A stretch of DNA of 64,000 nucleotides from the NCBI GenBank assembly GCA_003150235.1, contig QAMW01000008.1, forward strand, positions 45,714-109,713, given 5' to 3'. The position numbers and the translations under genes are program-made. The notes under the pieces were generated by a model. That model was not told where the DNA came from. It searched no databases and was given only the letters and a program-made list of their open reading frames with translations. This stretch comes from Bacteroidales bacterium. GTDB lineage: Bacteria; Bacteroidota; Bacteroidia; Bacteroidales; Muribaculaceae. Within the stretch, counting starts at the first letter, position 1; the number at the start of each line of letters is the position of its first letter. Positions 44,351-53,853 of this stretch are shown here, one piece after another.

Positions 44351-45470
44351 TTACTCTTCGGTCTCTGCGGCAAACTCCATTAGATACGCCTTTATGAAAC
44401 CGTCTATGTCACCATCCATCACACCGTTGACATCGCTTGTCTGCCAGTTGGTACGGTGGTCTTTTACACGACGGTCGTCAAACACGTAGCTTCTTATCTG
44501 AGAGCCCCACTCGATTTTCATCTTGCCATCCTCAATCTTGCGCTGTTCGGCGAGACGGTGCTGCAACTCCTTGTCATAAAGAATCGACTTGAGTTGTCGC
44601 ATGGCATTCTCCTTGTTTTTAGGCTGGTCGCGGGTCTCGGTATTCTCGATAAGAATCTCTTCCTTCTCGCCGGTATATGGGTCGACAAACTGATAACGCA
44701 ACCTTACTCCCGATTCAACCTTGTTGACATTCTGACCTCCTGCACCGCCGCTTCGGAACGTATCCCACGATAGTGCCGCCGGATCGACCTTCACCTCAAT
44801 CGTATCGTCGACAAGCGGGGTGACAAACACTGACGCAAACGATGTCATGCGCTTTCCCTGGGCATTGTAAGGCGACACCCTCACAAGACGGTGTACACCG
44901 TTCTCGCTCTTCAGATATCCGTAGGCAAACGCGCCGTCAACGTCAATCGTGACCGACTTGATACCCGCCTCGTCGCCTTCGAGCATGTTGGCTATCGATG
45001 CCTTATAGCCTTTCGACTCACACCAGCGCAGATACATGCGCATAAGCATCGACGCCCAGTCCTGGCTTTCAGTGCCGCCCGCACCGGAGTTAATTTTCAA
45101 CACCGCGCCAAGCGAGTCTTCCTCGCGGCGCAACATGTTCTTGAGTTCAAGAGCCTCGATTTTCTCCATTACCGAGCCATACATCGTGTCAAGCTCACTC
45201 TCCTCGACAAGACCTTCCTTCAGAAAGTCCCAGGCAAGCTGGAGTTCACCCACAGCCTTGTCAAGCTCATCGTAGCCGTCAATCCACTGATGCAGCTCTT
45301 TTACTTTTTTCATCTGCGCCTGCGCCTCTTTCTGATGTTCCCAGAAATCAGGCACATGGGTGCGCAGCTCTTCTTCCTCTACTTCGACACGCTTACTGTC
45401 GATGTCAAAGATACCTCCCCAGCGCATCCTTGCGCTCTATCGTCTCTTTTAGCTGTTCAAATGTAATCAT
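44351..45470 (-). CDS. prfB: Peptide chain release factor 2, with programmed +1 frameshift
   Basis: RF2 terminates translation at UGA and UAA. The first 21 codons (MITFEQLKETIERKDALGRY, L) run from 45470 to a UGA at 45405-45407; a +1 shift at CUU UGA C then continues for 351 codons, giving 372 residues. The GGQ motif is in 'SGGAGGQNVNKVESG' near residue 250. The stop-recognition tripeptide reads SPY ('RVSPYNAQGKR') where E. coli has SPF. A normal ATG in the downstream frame does not give the full N-terminus, so the frameshifted product is the functional one. argB follows on the same strand. Confidence 0.95.
45404..45419 (-). promoter_or_regulatory. prfB: prfB programmed frameshift site
   Basis: The minus strand reads GGGAGGTATCTTTGAC: an SD-like GGGAGG, 3 bases, CUU and the in-frame UGA followed by C. 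This is the classical RF2 autoregulatory site, in which low RF2 favours slippage from CUU to UUU. Confidence 0.93.
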
Positions 45471-45513
45471 CTGAGTCTTTGTTGAAATATATTAGTAAAA
45501 AATCTTCTGTAGG

Positions 45514-47322
45514 TCATTGGGCATACATAGCCTCTATCTCCCTGGCATATTTATGGTTGATGACAGGGCGGCGTATCTTCAGCGTATTGGTAAGCTCGCC
45601 GCTCTCCATGGTAAACTCCTTGGGAAGCAGCGTGAATTTCTTCACTTTCTCATAACTTGCAAATCCTTTCTGCAACTTTTCGATACGCTCCTCAATCATG
45701 CGCTTTATCTCGTTGTTGTTCACCAGGTCGACCACACTCTTATACTGTATATGGCGTTTCCGGGCATATTCTTTTAACGCCTCGAAAGCCGGAATGATAA
45801 TGGCGGTCACATATTTCCGCTGGTCACCGATCACAGCAACCTGCTCTATGTATTCATCCTCGCCAAGACGGCTTTCTATCGCCTGCGGGGCAATGTACTT
45901 GCCGTTGGAGGTCTTGAACAGGTCCTTGATGCGCTCGGTGAGTATCAGCGCGCCTGTGTCATCGATCTTCCCTGCATCGCCTGTGCGGAACCATCCGTCG
46001 GCTGTAAACGCGGCGGCTGTCTCTTCCGGCTTGTTGTAGTAACCTGCCATGACAGTAGGTCCTTTCACGTATATTTCGTTCTGCTCGCCTATCTTTATCT
46101 GAACGCGAGGCATAACCGTGCCGACAGTGCCTATCTCATAGCCTATCTTCGGGAAGCAGGTCACTGTAGCCGTGGTTTCAGAAAGACCATAACCGATAAT
46201 GACGGGAATACCGCATGATTGCAAAAACTCCGTTATCGATGCAGAAAGGGGGGCGCCGGCGGTAGGGAAAAGCGTACCGTGCTCGATACCAATTACCTTA
46301 CGCATAGGTCCGAACACCCGCTTGTCAAAAAAGCGGTATTGCATCTCAAGCCAGCGCGGCACCTTACGCCCAAGCCTCACATAATCCAAATTGCGCCGAC
46401 GACCTACGACAAGCGCGCGTTTCACAAGGAGTTTCTGCACGGCGTTCATACGCGAAATCTTAGCCATGACAGCGGCATAGACCTTTTCCCAGAATCGCGG
46501 CACACTGCACATACATGTCGGATGTGTCTCGCGTATCGAGGTCTGGATATTATGCGGGTCAAGGTTGACATACACCTTTATTCCCACCACCATACAGTAA
46601 TAGGTCCATGCCTTCTCGAAGATATGGCTCAACGGCAGGAAACTTATCGAGGTGTCTTTATCGGAAAGCATCGTAAGGCGTTCCTGATGTATGGTCATTG
46701 CAGCGTCAAAGCATGAATGTAGCAATATCGCACCCTTTGGCTCTCCGGTGGTGCCGGAAGTGTAAAGCAACGTGGCGATGTCATCGGGACGCGCCGCCTC
46801 CGTGCGTGCCGCGACCTCTTTCTTGCACAGTTCACCGGCAGCGGCTCCAAGCTTCAGGAAATCCTCAAATGTCATCGTGTGATTGTCGTCGGGGTGGAGC
46901 TTCACTTTTTCATAAGTGATTATCTGCTTAAGACAATGACATTTCGCTGCAACCTTACGGGCTATATTGTATTGTTCCTCATTACCGGTGAAAAGTATCG
47001 ATACACGCGCATCCTTAACTATATATTCCACCTGCTCCTCGCTGCTCGTGGCATAAATGGACACGGGCACGGCACGGTTGGCAAACGCGGCAAAATCGGT
47101 CACAAGTATATCGGGCCTGTTTGCCGAGAACACACCAACAGTGTGAGTCGGCTCTATCCCAAGAATCTCAAACGCACACGCCGCCTTGTCGACATCCACG
47201 CTGAAAGCATTCCATGAAATCTCATCCCATGAGCCTTGCAATGTACTCTTGAAACAGAACACAGCCCTGTCACCATACTTATGCGCCTGTTTGCGTACAA
47301 GACTCGTCAATATATTTGGCAT
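45514..47322 (-). CDS. Long-chain acyl-CoA synthetase (AMP-dependent)
   Basis: A 602-residue enzyme of the ANL superfamily that activates fatty acids to acyl-CoA through an acyl-AMP. The nucleotide loop is 'LLYTSGTTGEPKGAIL' near residue 190, 'GYGLSETTATVTCFP' near 375 and 'GWFRTGDAGKIDDTG' near 440; the C-terminal lysine region is 'IKDLFKTSNGKYIAP'. Length and motifs match Bacteroidetes FadD15-like proteins. It is single, with a -7 element at 47343-47350. Chain length is not predictable. Confidence 0.93.
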   Translation of the reverse strand: MPNILTSLVRKQAHKYGDRAVFCFKSTLQGSWDEISWNAFSVDVDKAACAFEILGIEPTHTVGVFSANRPDILVTDFAAFANRAVPVSIYATSSEEQVEYIVKDARVSILFTGNEEQYNIARKVAAKCHCLKQIITYEKVKLHPDDNHTMTFEDFLKLGAAAGELCKKEVAARTEAARPDDIATLLYTSGTTGEPKGAILLHSCFDAAMTIHQERLTMLSDKDTSISFLPLSHIFEKAWTYYCMVVGIKVYVNLDPHNIQTSIRETHPTCMCSVPRFWEKVYAAVMAKISRMNAVQKLLVKRALVVGRRRNLDYVRLGRKVPRWLEMQYRFFDKRVFGPMRKVIGIEHGTLFPTAGAPLSASITEFLQSCGIPVIIGYGLSETTATVTCFPKIGYEIGTVGTVMPRVQIKIGEQNEIYVKGPTVMAGYYNKPEETAAAFTADGWFRTGDAGKIDDTGALILTERIKDLFKTSNGKYIAPQAIESRLGEDEYIEQVAVIGDQRKYVTAIIIPAFEALKEYARKRHIQYKSVVDLVNNNEIKRMIEERIEKLQKGFASYEKVKKFTLLPKEFTMESGELTNTLKIRRPVINHKYAREIEAMYAQ

Positions 47323-47342
47323 AATCTATAAATTTGCTTGGG

Positions 47343-47350
47343 CAAAGTTA
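47343..47350 (-). promoter_or_regulatory. -7 element of the acyl-CoA synthetase gene
   Basis: TAACTTTG on the minus strand, 20 bases before the ATG; -33 not clear. Confidence 0.6.
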
Positions 47351-47537
47351 ACCCCTGACGACTACTTAATAACACTCTCCTACCCCTTTTCTCACTTTTT
47401 GTTAACATTCATTTACAATAATCTTCCCGTCGCCATCAGCATTTAACTATCTATAACAAGTACTCAGTTATATAAATAGACCGGGTGCAAGAGCCTTAGC
47501 CCCGACACCCGGAATTATCATTACCAAAAATCAGTTA

Positions 47538-48056
47538 TCACAGACGAAGCTTGAAGCCTACCTGTACAAGACCCTGTGCACCGAAACCGATTTCACCGAA
47601 AAGCGAGAAAACATTGGTCAGACCTACCGTAGCACCCACCGGGTTAATCTGGAATGCGAAATAACCTTTGTTCTTGCTGTCATCCTCCCATGTCTCGTGC
47701 ATGATAACCGAACCGATGCCTACTTTTCCGTAGACAGTCACGATACGGTTTCTGTAATAGTCATAACGACCGTTGAGCATTATGGCATGGTAGTAAAAAT
47801 GGTTGTCATCCCATTTCTTTCTTGTAGTGCTTGAGAAAGTGTAGGAAGGACCAATCCAGAAATTTGGCGCGATATTCACATTCACACCGACATTGAGCGC
47901 GCCCCATGCGTTGTTGACATCGGGACCTCCGTCATGACAGTCCATCGCATCCATCTGGGTATAACCACCATAGCTGGCAAATACTTCGGTACGCTGAGCC
48001 AAAGCGGCACCATAAAAACCGACAATCAGCAAGAGTGCGACTAAATACTTCTTCAT
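47538..48056 (-). CDS. Small outer-membrane beta-barrel protein
   Basis: A 172-residue exported protein: signal MKKYLVALLLIVGFYGAALA, then eight or so amphipathic strands ('VFASYGGYTQM', 'GALNVGVNVNIAPNFWIGPS', 'GEIGFGAQGLVQVGFKLRL') as in small OmpW/OmpA-type barrels of Bacteroidetes. I chose the ATG at 48056 because it begins the signal peptide; upstream in-frame starts add 23 unlikely residues. Function unknown. The stem CCGGGTG...CACCCGG at 47481-47512 may be its terminator. Confidence 0.82.
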   Translation of the reverse strand: MKKYLVALLLIVGFYGAALAQRTEVFASYGGYTQMDAMDCHDGGPDVNNAWGALNVGVNVNIAPNFWIGPSYTFSSTTRKKWDDNHFYYHAIMLNGRYDYYRNRIVTVYGKVGIGSVIMHETWEDDSKNKGYFAFQINPVGATVGLTNVFSLFGEIGFGAQGLVQVGFKLRL

Positions 48057-48161
48057 AATAGTAAGTTTAAATTGTTTAAACGACATTAAATTTAGTTCCG
48101 TCATTTTAAACAATCTTAATCGCAATATAGTTTAACAACGTCCGGGATGTAATCAAAACAT

Positions 48162-48455
48162 TTAAAACTCAAAACTGATGCGTAGCTTTCCGCCAAGCCC
48201 CCTTTCGACAACATCAAAAAGAGTCCTAAGGGTCATATTCTCCCCGTCATTCTCTATTTTAGAGATGTAAGTTCTTTTCTTATCTACACGCTCCGCCAAC
48301 TCCTCTTGTGTAAGGTTAAGCTTTTCCCGCATACTCTTTATCATAAATCCAATACGGAGTGCCTCCAGTTCATTCTCAAGTCGATCACGCTCCGGAGTGC
48401 CTTTCTCTCCATAATATTTTGTCTTTATTTGGTCAAGTGTCTGTATATTTTTCAT
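48162..48455 (-). CDS. XRE-family antitoxin (HigA-like)
   Basis: A 97-residue protein with an HTH_3 domain in residues 36-90 ('MREKLNLTQEELAERVDKKR', 'YISKIENDGENMTLRTLFDV'). It overlaps the stop of the upstream RelE-like gene by 4 bases. Toxin-first order with an XRE antitoxin is the HigBA arrangement; the antitoxin would bind toxin and repress the shared promoter. Confidence 0.9.
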   Translation of the reverse strand: MKNIQTLDQIKTKYYGEKGTPERDRLENELEALRIGFMIKSMREKLNLTQEELAERVDKKRTYISKIENDGENMTLRTLFDVVERGLGGKLRISFEF

Positions 48456-48799
48456 TTGCTTTCTTTTTTGTCGTTAAAATATTCATCCATTATTCTTACA
48501 GCTTTGGCAATTTCTTTTAATGGAGTCTTCTGAGTCTTTTTTTGAAAACCGCTGAAAAGAACCACCAATCTGTTGCCATCAAAACAACAAAATATCCTGA
48601 AGATGTCCGAACTAAACTGGGCTCTTATCTCAAACAATCCATTGGTCCCTTCAATATATTTTAGGTAGGTAGCCGGTACCCGATCAACCGTTTCAAGAAT
48701 ATCAAGCACCTTGATTATCTTGTCTTGAACCTTTCTGGACTGCTTCTTAAAGAAATCTTCAAAATAATCCTTGTATGTTATGACCTCCCTATATTTCAT
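48452..48799 (-). CDS. RelE/HigB-type toxin (Gp49-like)
   Basis: A 115-residue protein of the RelE/ParE superfamily, Gp49/HigB-like group, expected to be a ribosome-dependent mRNA endonuclease. Family features are 'YKDYFEDFFKKQSRKVQDKI' at the N-terminus, 'GTNGLFEIRAQFSSDIFRIF' and 'VVLFSGFQKKTQKTPLKEIA'. The antitoxin gene overlaps by 4 bases. The promoter's -7 element ends only 4 bases before the ATG, so the mRNA may be leaderless. Activity was not tested. Confidence 0.9.
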   Translation of the reverse strand: MKYREVITYKDYFEDFFKKQSRKVQDKIIKVLDILETVDRVPATYLKYIEGTNGLFEIRAQFSSDIFRIFCCFDGNRLVVLFSGFQKKTQKTPLKEIAKAVRIMDEYFNDKKESK

Positions 48800-48803
48800 A
48801 GCG

Positions 48804-48834
48804 CAAATGTAACATATAAATTACATTCCTACAA
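48804..48834 (-). promoter_or_regulatory. Promoter of the toxin-antitoxin operon
   Basis: Minus-strand TTG (48832-48834), 20-base spacer, TACATTTG (48804-48811). The toxin ATG begins 5 bases after the last base of the -7 element. Confidence 0.75.
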
Positions 48835-48981
48835 CTTTAACAACAAGAAAAAATTTTTGTTTATAGCATCAATTCAAGGATTTCGCCTCGATGGGGCAGC
48901 GCCGCCATCAATCTACGGGCTGCCTTCCAGCAGCCCCTCCAGCTACGCGATACCATCTGATTCGCAATCCGTTGTAGGGGC

Positions 48982-49289
48982 GAGTGGAAGCTCAATGTCA
49001 CTAACTTAAGGATTTTGCCCGGAAAGGGCAAGATAGAGTTTACTGCGGGTAGCCCCGGATGGGGCTCCCGTGGAATGTAAGCCTCACCACACTATACAAC
49101 CCTGAAACGGGTTGCATAAATATATACTAATCAAGCGGCTATGCAACCCACTCTCCGGGGTTGAACCAAGGAGAGAGGAGCTTGAGCCACGGGTATGCCT
49201 CCGGCATTACCCGCGGATAACAGGATGAATCCCCCTTGCGGGGATTTATGGCTCTTGCGACTTAAGTTAGTGACATTGAGTGGAAGCTC
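48982..49289 (+). repeat. Intergenic structured repeat, family A, copy 2
   Basis: The best-preserved copy: GAGTGGAAGCTC boundaries and a perfect 17-bp inverted repeat (AATGTCACTAACTTAAG at 48994-49010 and its complement at 49261-49277) around the same ordered hairpins as copy 1. It fills most of the 518-base gap 48800-49317 between the TA operon and the histidine kinase. The remainder (48840-48980) has G/C-rich palindromic words such as GGGCTGCCTTCCAGCAGCCC. Confidence 0.87.
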
Positions 49290-49317
49290 GCCGCACTCCG
49301 CTCAGTTTTCCCGACTT

Positions 49318-50601
49318 TCAGAATTTGATGGAGAAGCGGGTGAGTCCGTCGCTACCGGTTCGGAGCGAGAATGTGCAGTCGTGACGGGTAAGCACCTCGC
49401 TGATGAATAGCAGACCGAGCCCGCGCCCGTCGGCTTTCGACGAGAAAAACGGCGTGAAAATCTTCTGTTGCGTAGCCTTGTCAATACCGGCACCATTATC
49501 GGTGACACATATTCCCGCAGGAGAGTCACTGACAGAAATTACGATATCTCCACCGGAGCCTATGCTCTCCACCGCATTTTTGACAAGGTTTATCATCACC
49601 TGCTCCATCAGCACACGGTCAATCATCACATTCACCTCATCAGCCGACTGTTCAAAACGCAACCTTATATCCTTACCGGCACACAGGCTCTCCAGAAGCG
49701 GAAGCGTGTCGGCGATAAAACGGTTAAGATCCGACGGCGATAGTTGCGGCTGCGGAATCTTTACCACATCGGCAAACGACGTGATAAAACGGCTCATACT
49801 CTCACAGCGACGGCGACACACCTCCAGCGCTTCCGCCATATCAGGGTCATCGGTCACGGAGGCGGCGGTGTCGAGCACAGAACCCACGCCTCCCATAGAG
49901 TTGTTGACCTCGTGAGCCATCATCCTTATCACCTTCTCGTAGGCGCGCTTCTCCGCCTTTATCACTTCATCGGTCAATTTCTCAATCATTATAAACGGAT
50001 GGGCATACCCCTTGTCCATAAATGACAGGCGCGCACACCGGTATATCATAGAATCGCTGAGGCGCAGTGTCGTAGTCGTCCCCTGCCGTACCGTTACAAG
50101 AGCCTCGGCAAGCGCACCTTGCAATTCGTCCGGCTTCTTCCCGGTGAGCATTTCGCGGGAATCCACTTCCAGAAACCGCAACGCGGCGTCGTTAGCCATC
50201 ATCACGCAGTCATGGTCGTCAAGAATCATGATGCCCATAGGCGAGGCGGCTATAAGAAGGTCAAGAAAATGATTCTGCTCCCTCACATGCAACCGTTCCT
50301 CCTTAAGACTCGCCATCATGCCGTTGAACATCTCGACTATGCGGTCAGCCTCCCGCTGCCCCACAGGCGACAATCGGCTGCTGAAATCCTGTTCGCGCAA
50401 CAGGTCGATACCGTTGGCAATCGTATTTATCGGCTTGATCAGCCGAGCATAAAATACCCAGAGGAGTATAAGGCATAGTGCAAGAAGCCCCTCCGCGATA
50501 AAGAATGCTCTTGTGCCGCTGCTACCGACCGTCACGAGGAGTGCCGCCCCGAAAGCGACTATCAGCACCGCCAATAATATGAACACCACGTTACGCCTCA
50601 T
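49318..50601 (-). CDS. Sensor histidine kinase (NtrY/NtrB-like) of the efflux cluster
   Basis: A 427-residue membrane kinase: two hydrophobic segments (about residues 5-27 and 33-52) with little periplasmic sequence, a HAMP-like linker, a PAS domain ('SPMGIMILDDHDCVMMANDA'), a phosphoacceptor His in 'MMAHEVNNSMGG', an N box 'INLVKNAVESI', and G boxes 'VTDNGAGID' and 'SKADGRGLGL'. The near absence of a periplasmic loop suggests intramembrane or cytoplasmic sensing. I chose the ATG at 50601, which overlaps the regulator stop (ATGA). It probably phosphorylates the sigma-54 regulator encoded upstream. Confidence 0.92.
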   Translation of the reverse strand: MRRNVVFILLAVLIVAFGAALLVTVGSSGTRAFFIAEGLLALCLILLWVFYARLIKPINTIANGIDLLREQDFSSRLSPVGQREADRIVEMFNGMMASLKEERLHVREQNHFLDLLIAASPMGIMILDDHDCVMMANDAALRFLEVDSREMLTGKKPDELQGALAEALVTVRQGTTTTLRLSDSMIYRCARLSFMDKGYAHPFIMIEKLTDEVIKAEKRAYEKVIRMMAHEVNNSMGGVGSVLDTAASVTDDPDMAEALEVCRRRCESMSRFITSFADVVKIPQPQLSPSDLNRFIADTLPLLESLCAGKDIRLRFEQSADEVNVMIDRVLMEQVMINLVKNAVESIGSGGDIVISVSDSPAGICVTDNGAGIDKATQQKIFTPFFSSKADGRGLGLLFISEVLTRHDCTFSLRTGSDGLTRFSIKF

Positions 50602-51926
50602 GTCGACAATCCGAATTTTTCCATGCGGCGATACAATGCCTGACGGCTTATGCCGAGCTGAGCGGCTGCAGCCGACATGTTGCCTCCGCACTTTGCAAGT
50701 GCCTTTTCAATCGCCGCGCGCTCTATATCCTCCAGACTGCCCGAAGCAGTGACATTGGTTATGTTGGTGTCGGGGCTGAGAGCCGCCGCATCCCTGAATG
50801 CCTGAACATCGAGTGTGGAAGCGGCATTTATCAGCATCGTACGCTCGACCAGATTTTTCAGTTCGCGTATATTTCCCGGGTAAGGAAGCTGCGACAGATA
50901 TGCCATCGCTTCCGGCGTGATGTCGGGGATATCCATACGGTTGGCTTTGCCAAACTGCCGCGCGAAATGATTCACAAGCTCCGGTATGTCGCTCTTCCGC
51001 TCACGCAACGGCGGCAACGTCACGGTGATAAGGTTGATACGGTAAAACAGGTCCTCGCGAAATGTGCGTTCGGCTACCATCGCGGACAGGTCAGCATTAG
51101 TGGCACACACCACGCGGATATCAACCTTGCGCGGCATACTGTCGCCCAACACCTCGAATGTATGTTCTTGAAGCACACGGAGCAGCTTCACCTGTGAATT
51201 GAGGTCAAGCTCGCCTATCTCGTCGAGAAATATCGTGCCTTTGTCAGCCACCTCGAAACGACCCTTGCGGTCGGCGGTCGCACCGGTAAACGACCCTTTC
51301 TTGTGACCGAACATCTCGCTTTCAAAAAGCGACCGCGAGATGCCGCCGAGATTGACCTTGACAAACGGCGCTCCCTGACGGCGGCTGTTGGCGTGGATAG
51401 TCTCGGCTATAAGCTCCTTGCCGGTACCGTTCTCCCCCATTATCAATACCGATGCATCGGTGGCGGCTATGCGCCTCACCGTGTCAAGCACACTCATCAA
51501 TGCAGGGGATGACCCGATGATGCGTGACCGGTCAAACTCCCCGCTGCCGGCATTGCCGCCGGAGAGGTCGATTGCGGTCGTTATACGGCTCAGAAGCGCC
51601 CTGTTGTCCCACGGCTTAGTGATGAAGTCGAGCGCACCCGCCTTTATCCCCTCCACGGCAAGCGGTATGCTTCCCCATGCGGTCATGAGTATCACCGGCA
51701 CTTCGGGACGGAATATCTTTATCTGACGCAACAGTGTCAGCCCCTCGTCGCCTGTGGTGGTACGCGTGAAGTTCATGTCAAGCAACACAAGCTGTGGCGC
51801 CTCGTCCCTCACCGTCTCCATCGCCTCCGAAGGGCCGGGGACTGCTTTCACATCATAACCCGCCTTGCGCAGGAGCATTGACAGCGAAAGCCTTATCGCG
51901 TTGTCATCGTCGACTATCAGTATCAT
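50598..51926 (-). CDS. Sigma-54-dependent response regulator (NtrC family)
   Basis: A 442-residue regulator with receiver, AAA+ and Fis-type HTH domains. Acceptor Asp50 is in 'QLVLLDMNFTR'; Walker A is 'GENGTGKELIAE' near residue 165; the sigma-54 contact loop is GSFTGA ('HKKGSFTGATADR'); the C-terminal helix-turn-helix is 'AAAAQLGISRQALYRRMEKF'. I chose the ATG at 51926 (MILIVDDD); an earlier start adds 16 unlikely residues. It would activate sigma-54 promoters, such as the one at 61140-61155 before the efflux genes of the same cluster. Confidence 0.94.
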   Translation of the reverse strand: MILIVDDDNAIRLSLSMLLRKAGYDVKAVPGPSEAMETVRDEAPQLVLLDMNFTRTTTGDEGLTLLRQIKIFRPEVPVILMTAWGSIPLAVEGIKAGALDFITKPWDNRALLSRITTAIDLSGGNAGSGEFDRSRIIGSSPALMSVLDTVRRIAATDASVLIMGENGTGKELIAETIHANSRRQGAPFVKVNLGGISRSLFESEMFGHKKGSFTGATADRKGRFEVADKGTIFLDEIGELDLNSQVKLLRVLQEHTFEVLGDSMPRKVDIRVVCATNADLSAMVAERTFREDLFYRINLITVTLPPLRERKSDIPELVNHFARQFGKANRMDIPDITPEAMAYLSQLPYPGNIRELKNLVERTMLINAASTLDVQAFRDAAALSPDTNITNVTASGSLEDIERAAIEKALAKCGGNMSAAAAQLGISRQALYRRMEKFGLST

Positions 51927-51945
51927 ATCACAAAGATAGCAAATT

Positions 51946-53433
51946 TTACTTGACAATCGCCTCGATGTCGGCATCTATTCCCGTGCCGGTGGCAAAATCC
52001 CACAGCGTGAGACTGCGAAGCTGGTAATAATAGTACCAATATAGAAACAGCTCGGAAATATAGTTGCTTCTCGAAGCGTCTTTACTCGATTGCGAGTCGT
52101 TAAGCTCAAGGGTTGATATCTTGCCTATCATGAAGGTCTCCACATTGGTGTGGTAACGCTTCATGGCTATCGTGTCGGCTCGTGACGCGATATCGACAAG
52201 TGCCTGCTGATTGTTGAAGCGTTCGACGAGTATGAATATATCCTGGTTGAAATTCATTGTCTCCTGACGCAATCGGCTTTCAACCACCTCCCGGTTGCTC
52301 TCAGCCACCTTCACCTGCCCGCGACGCTTGCCCCAGTCAACGATGGGAATCCGGAATCCGATTTCCACCACCTGATTGTCTTTAAGCGCATCGTAGGCTC
52401 CACGTATATTGTCGGCGGTGCCGGTGTAACCCACCTGTGCAAACAGGGTGATTTCACGCATGTTGCCTTTCGCTTTCGCCACTTCATAATCAGCTTCGAG
52501 CTGACGGCGGCGTATATTTTTGGCAAACGAGTTGTTGGCACGTGCCTTTTCAAGCACGTCATGATACTCCACGACTGCCTGCGGGATTGTCTCGGGCAAC
52601 ACCGGCTCAAGTTCTACCGATTCGTCGATGCCGAGAAACGAACGCATCTGAAACATCTGCGATTTGTAATTGCTTTCGGTGTCGGTGAGTGTAGTGCGGG
52701 AATTGAGCAGGTTGAGCTCAAGCTGAAGCAGGTCATTTTCGCTTATCTGCCCCATTGCGCGCTTCGCTTTTGCCACTTCATACAGTTTTTCGCAGTTGAC
52801 ATAGTTCTGATGTGCCGCCTTGACATTTTCCTTCAGCTTGAGCAGTGCAAAGAAATAGTCGACAGCCTTCATCGCCACCTGTTCGGTCGCACTCATGAAC
52901 GCTGCCTTCGCTTCCTCGTAGCGCACCGGCTCTATACGGCGGTTCCATTTTATATGATTCACCCCGAATATGGGCTGGCTCAGCGTGAGAGCCACCGGTA
53001 CCGACATGAAACGGTCAAATTTGTTTCCGTCAAGCTGCTTCAGATAGTCTATTGAAGTGTTGAGCGACAACTTTCCACCCGTCAGCCATATATTCTGGTC
53101 GATTGACACCACTCCGCTCATCTGCAGGTTGTTATTCCTCACAAAAGTGTAAGATCCGTCATCGAGCTGATAGGTGCTGTAATTTTTACGGTAACTCGGC
53201 ACCGTAGCCTGAAAGTTGACCTCAGGCAGAAGGTCGGCGCGAAATGTGCGGTACTGCCAGTAAGCCGTCTTCAGCTCATTCAACGCCACGGCGGCGTCAA
53301 CACTTTGCGCGCGCGCTGTCGCGATAGCCTCGTCGAGCGTAATCGGCATGACAGTCGCCGGTGTCTCCGCTCTTGCCGTCAACATCACGACGGCAAGAGC
53401 TGCTGCGGTTAAGTGTCTATTCCCAAAAAGCAT
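51946..53433 (-). CDS. TolC-family outer-membrane protein of the ABC efflux cluster
   Basis: A 495-residue exported outer-membrane efflux protein with a signal peptide and long helical repeats ('TLDEAIATARAQSVDAAVAL', 'AKAKRAMGQISENDLLQLEL', 'NRRIEPVRYEEAKAAFMS'). Unlike the channel at 1079 it has no lipobox. It follows the ABC permeases on the same strand and is followed by the response regulator after 19 bases, so it is likely the exit duct for the MacAB-like system. A 420-base gap with repeat copy A3 separates it from the permeases. Confidence 0.9.
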   Translation of the reverse strand: MLFGNRHLTAAALAVVMLTARAETPATVMPITLDEAIATARAQSVDAAVALNELKTAYWQYRTFRADLLPEVNFQATVPSYRKNYSTYQLDDGSYTFVRNNNLQMSGVVSIDQNIWLTGGKLSLNTSIDYLKQLDGNKFDRFMSVPVALTLSQPIFGVNHIKWNRRIEPVRYEEAKAAFMSATEQVAMKAVDYFFALLKLKENVKAAHQNYVNCEKLYEVAKAKRAMGQISENDLLQLELNLLNSRTTLTDTESNYKSQMFQMRSFLGIDESVELEPVLPETIPQAVVEYHDVLEKARANNSFAKNIRRRQLEADYEVAKAKGNMREITLFAQVGYTGTADNIRGAYDALKDNQVVEIGFRIPIVDWGKRRGQVKVAESNREVVESRLRQETMNFNQDIFILVERFNNQQALVDIASRADTIAMKRYHTNVETFMIGKISTLELNDSQSSKDASRSNYISELFLYWYYYYQLRSLTLWDFATGTGIDADIEAIVK

Positions 53434-53525
53434 GTAACTATTAATTTAAGTATATTCTATAAAACTATTTTATAATTCCTTGAGACAGTAGCAAAACAGG
53501 TAATTAGCTGTCGAAACGCGGGCTT

Positions 53526-53816
53526 GCTTCCACTCAATGTCGCTAACATCGGGTTCAAGTGGCGTAAATCCCGGAAGGGGATTCATCTTGTTAACCGCAG
53601 GTAATGCCGACGGCATACCCGCGGCGCAAGAGCCTCTCCCATCGAAACAACCCCGAAGCGGGTTGAATAGTCACTTGATTAGCATACATTTATGCAACCC
53701 GTTTCAGGGTTGCGTTATTGCCGTGGTATCGCTTTCCACGGGCGCACCTCCGGCGCTGCCCGCGGTTAACGACATCTTGCCCCCTTTCGGGGCAAAATCC
53801 ATAAGTCGGTGACATT
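53526..53816 (-). repeat. Intergenic structured repeat, family A, copy 3 (inverted)
   Basis: The same element as at 9890 and 48982 but in the opposite orientation, lying inside the efflux cluster between TolC and a permease (gap 53434-53853). Modules in inverted order: AAATCCCGGAAGGGGATT, CCGCAGGT...ACCCGCGG, CAACCCCGAAGCGGGTTG, GCAACCCGTTTCAGGGTTGC, CCACGGGC...GCCCGCGG, TTGCCCCCTTTCGGGGCAA. The GAGTGGAAG boundary is kept on one side only. Placed within a gene cluster, it could affect transcript processing. Confidence 0.83.
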
Positions 53817-53853
53817 GTTATAATGGGAATCCTGCATCACAACGCTCTCCGAA

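Noticed and set aside
53537..53812. 91-codon plus-strand open frame in the efflux cluster gap
   Set aside because: It is the third copy of repeat family A read through; no conserved protein pattern.
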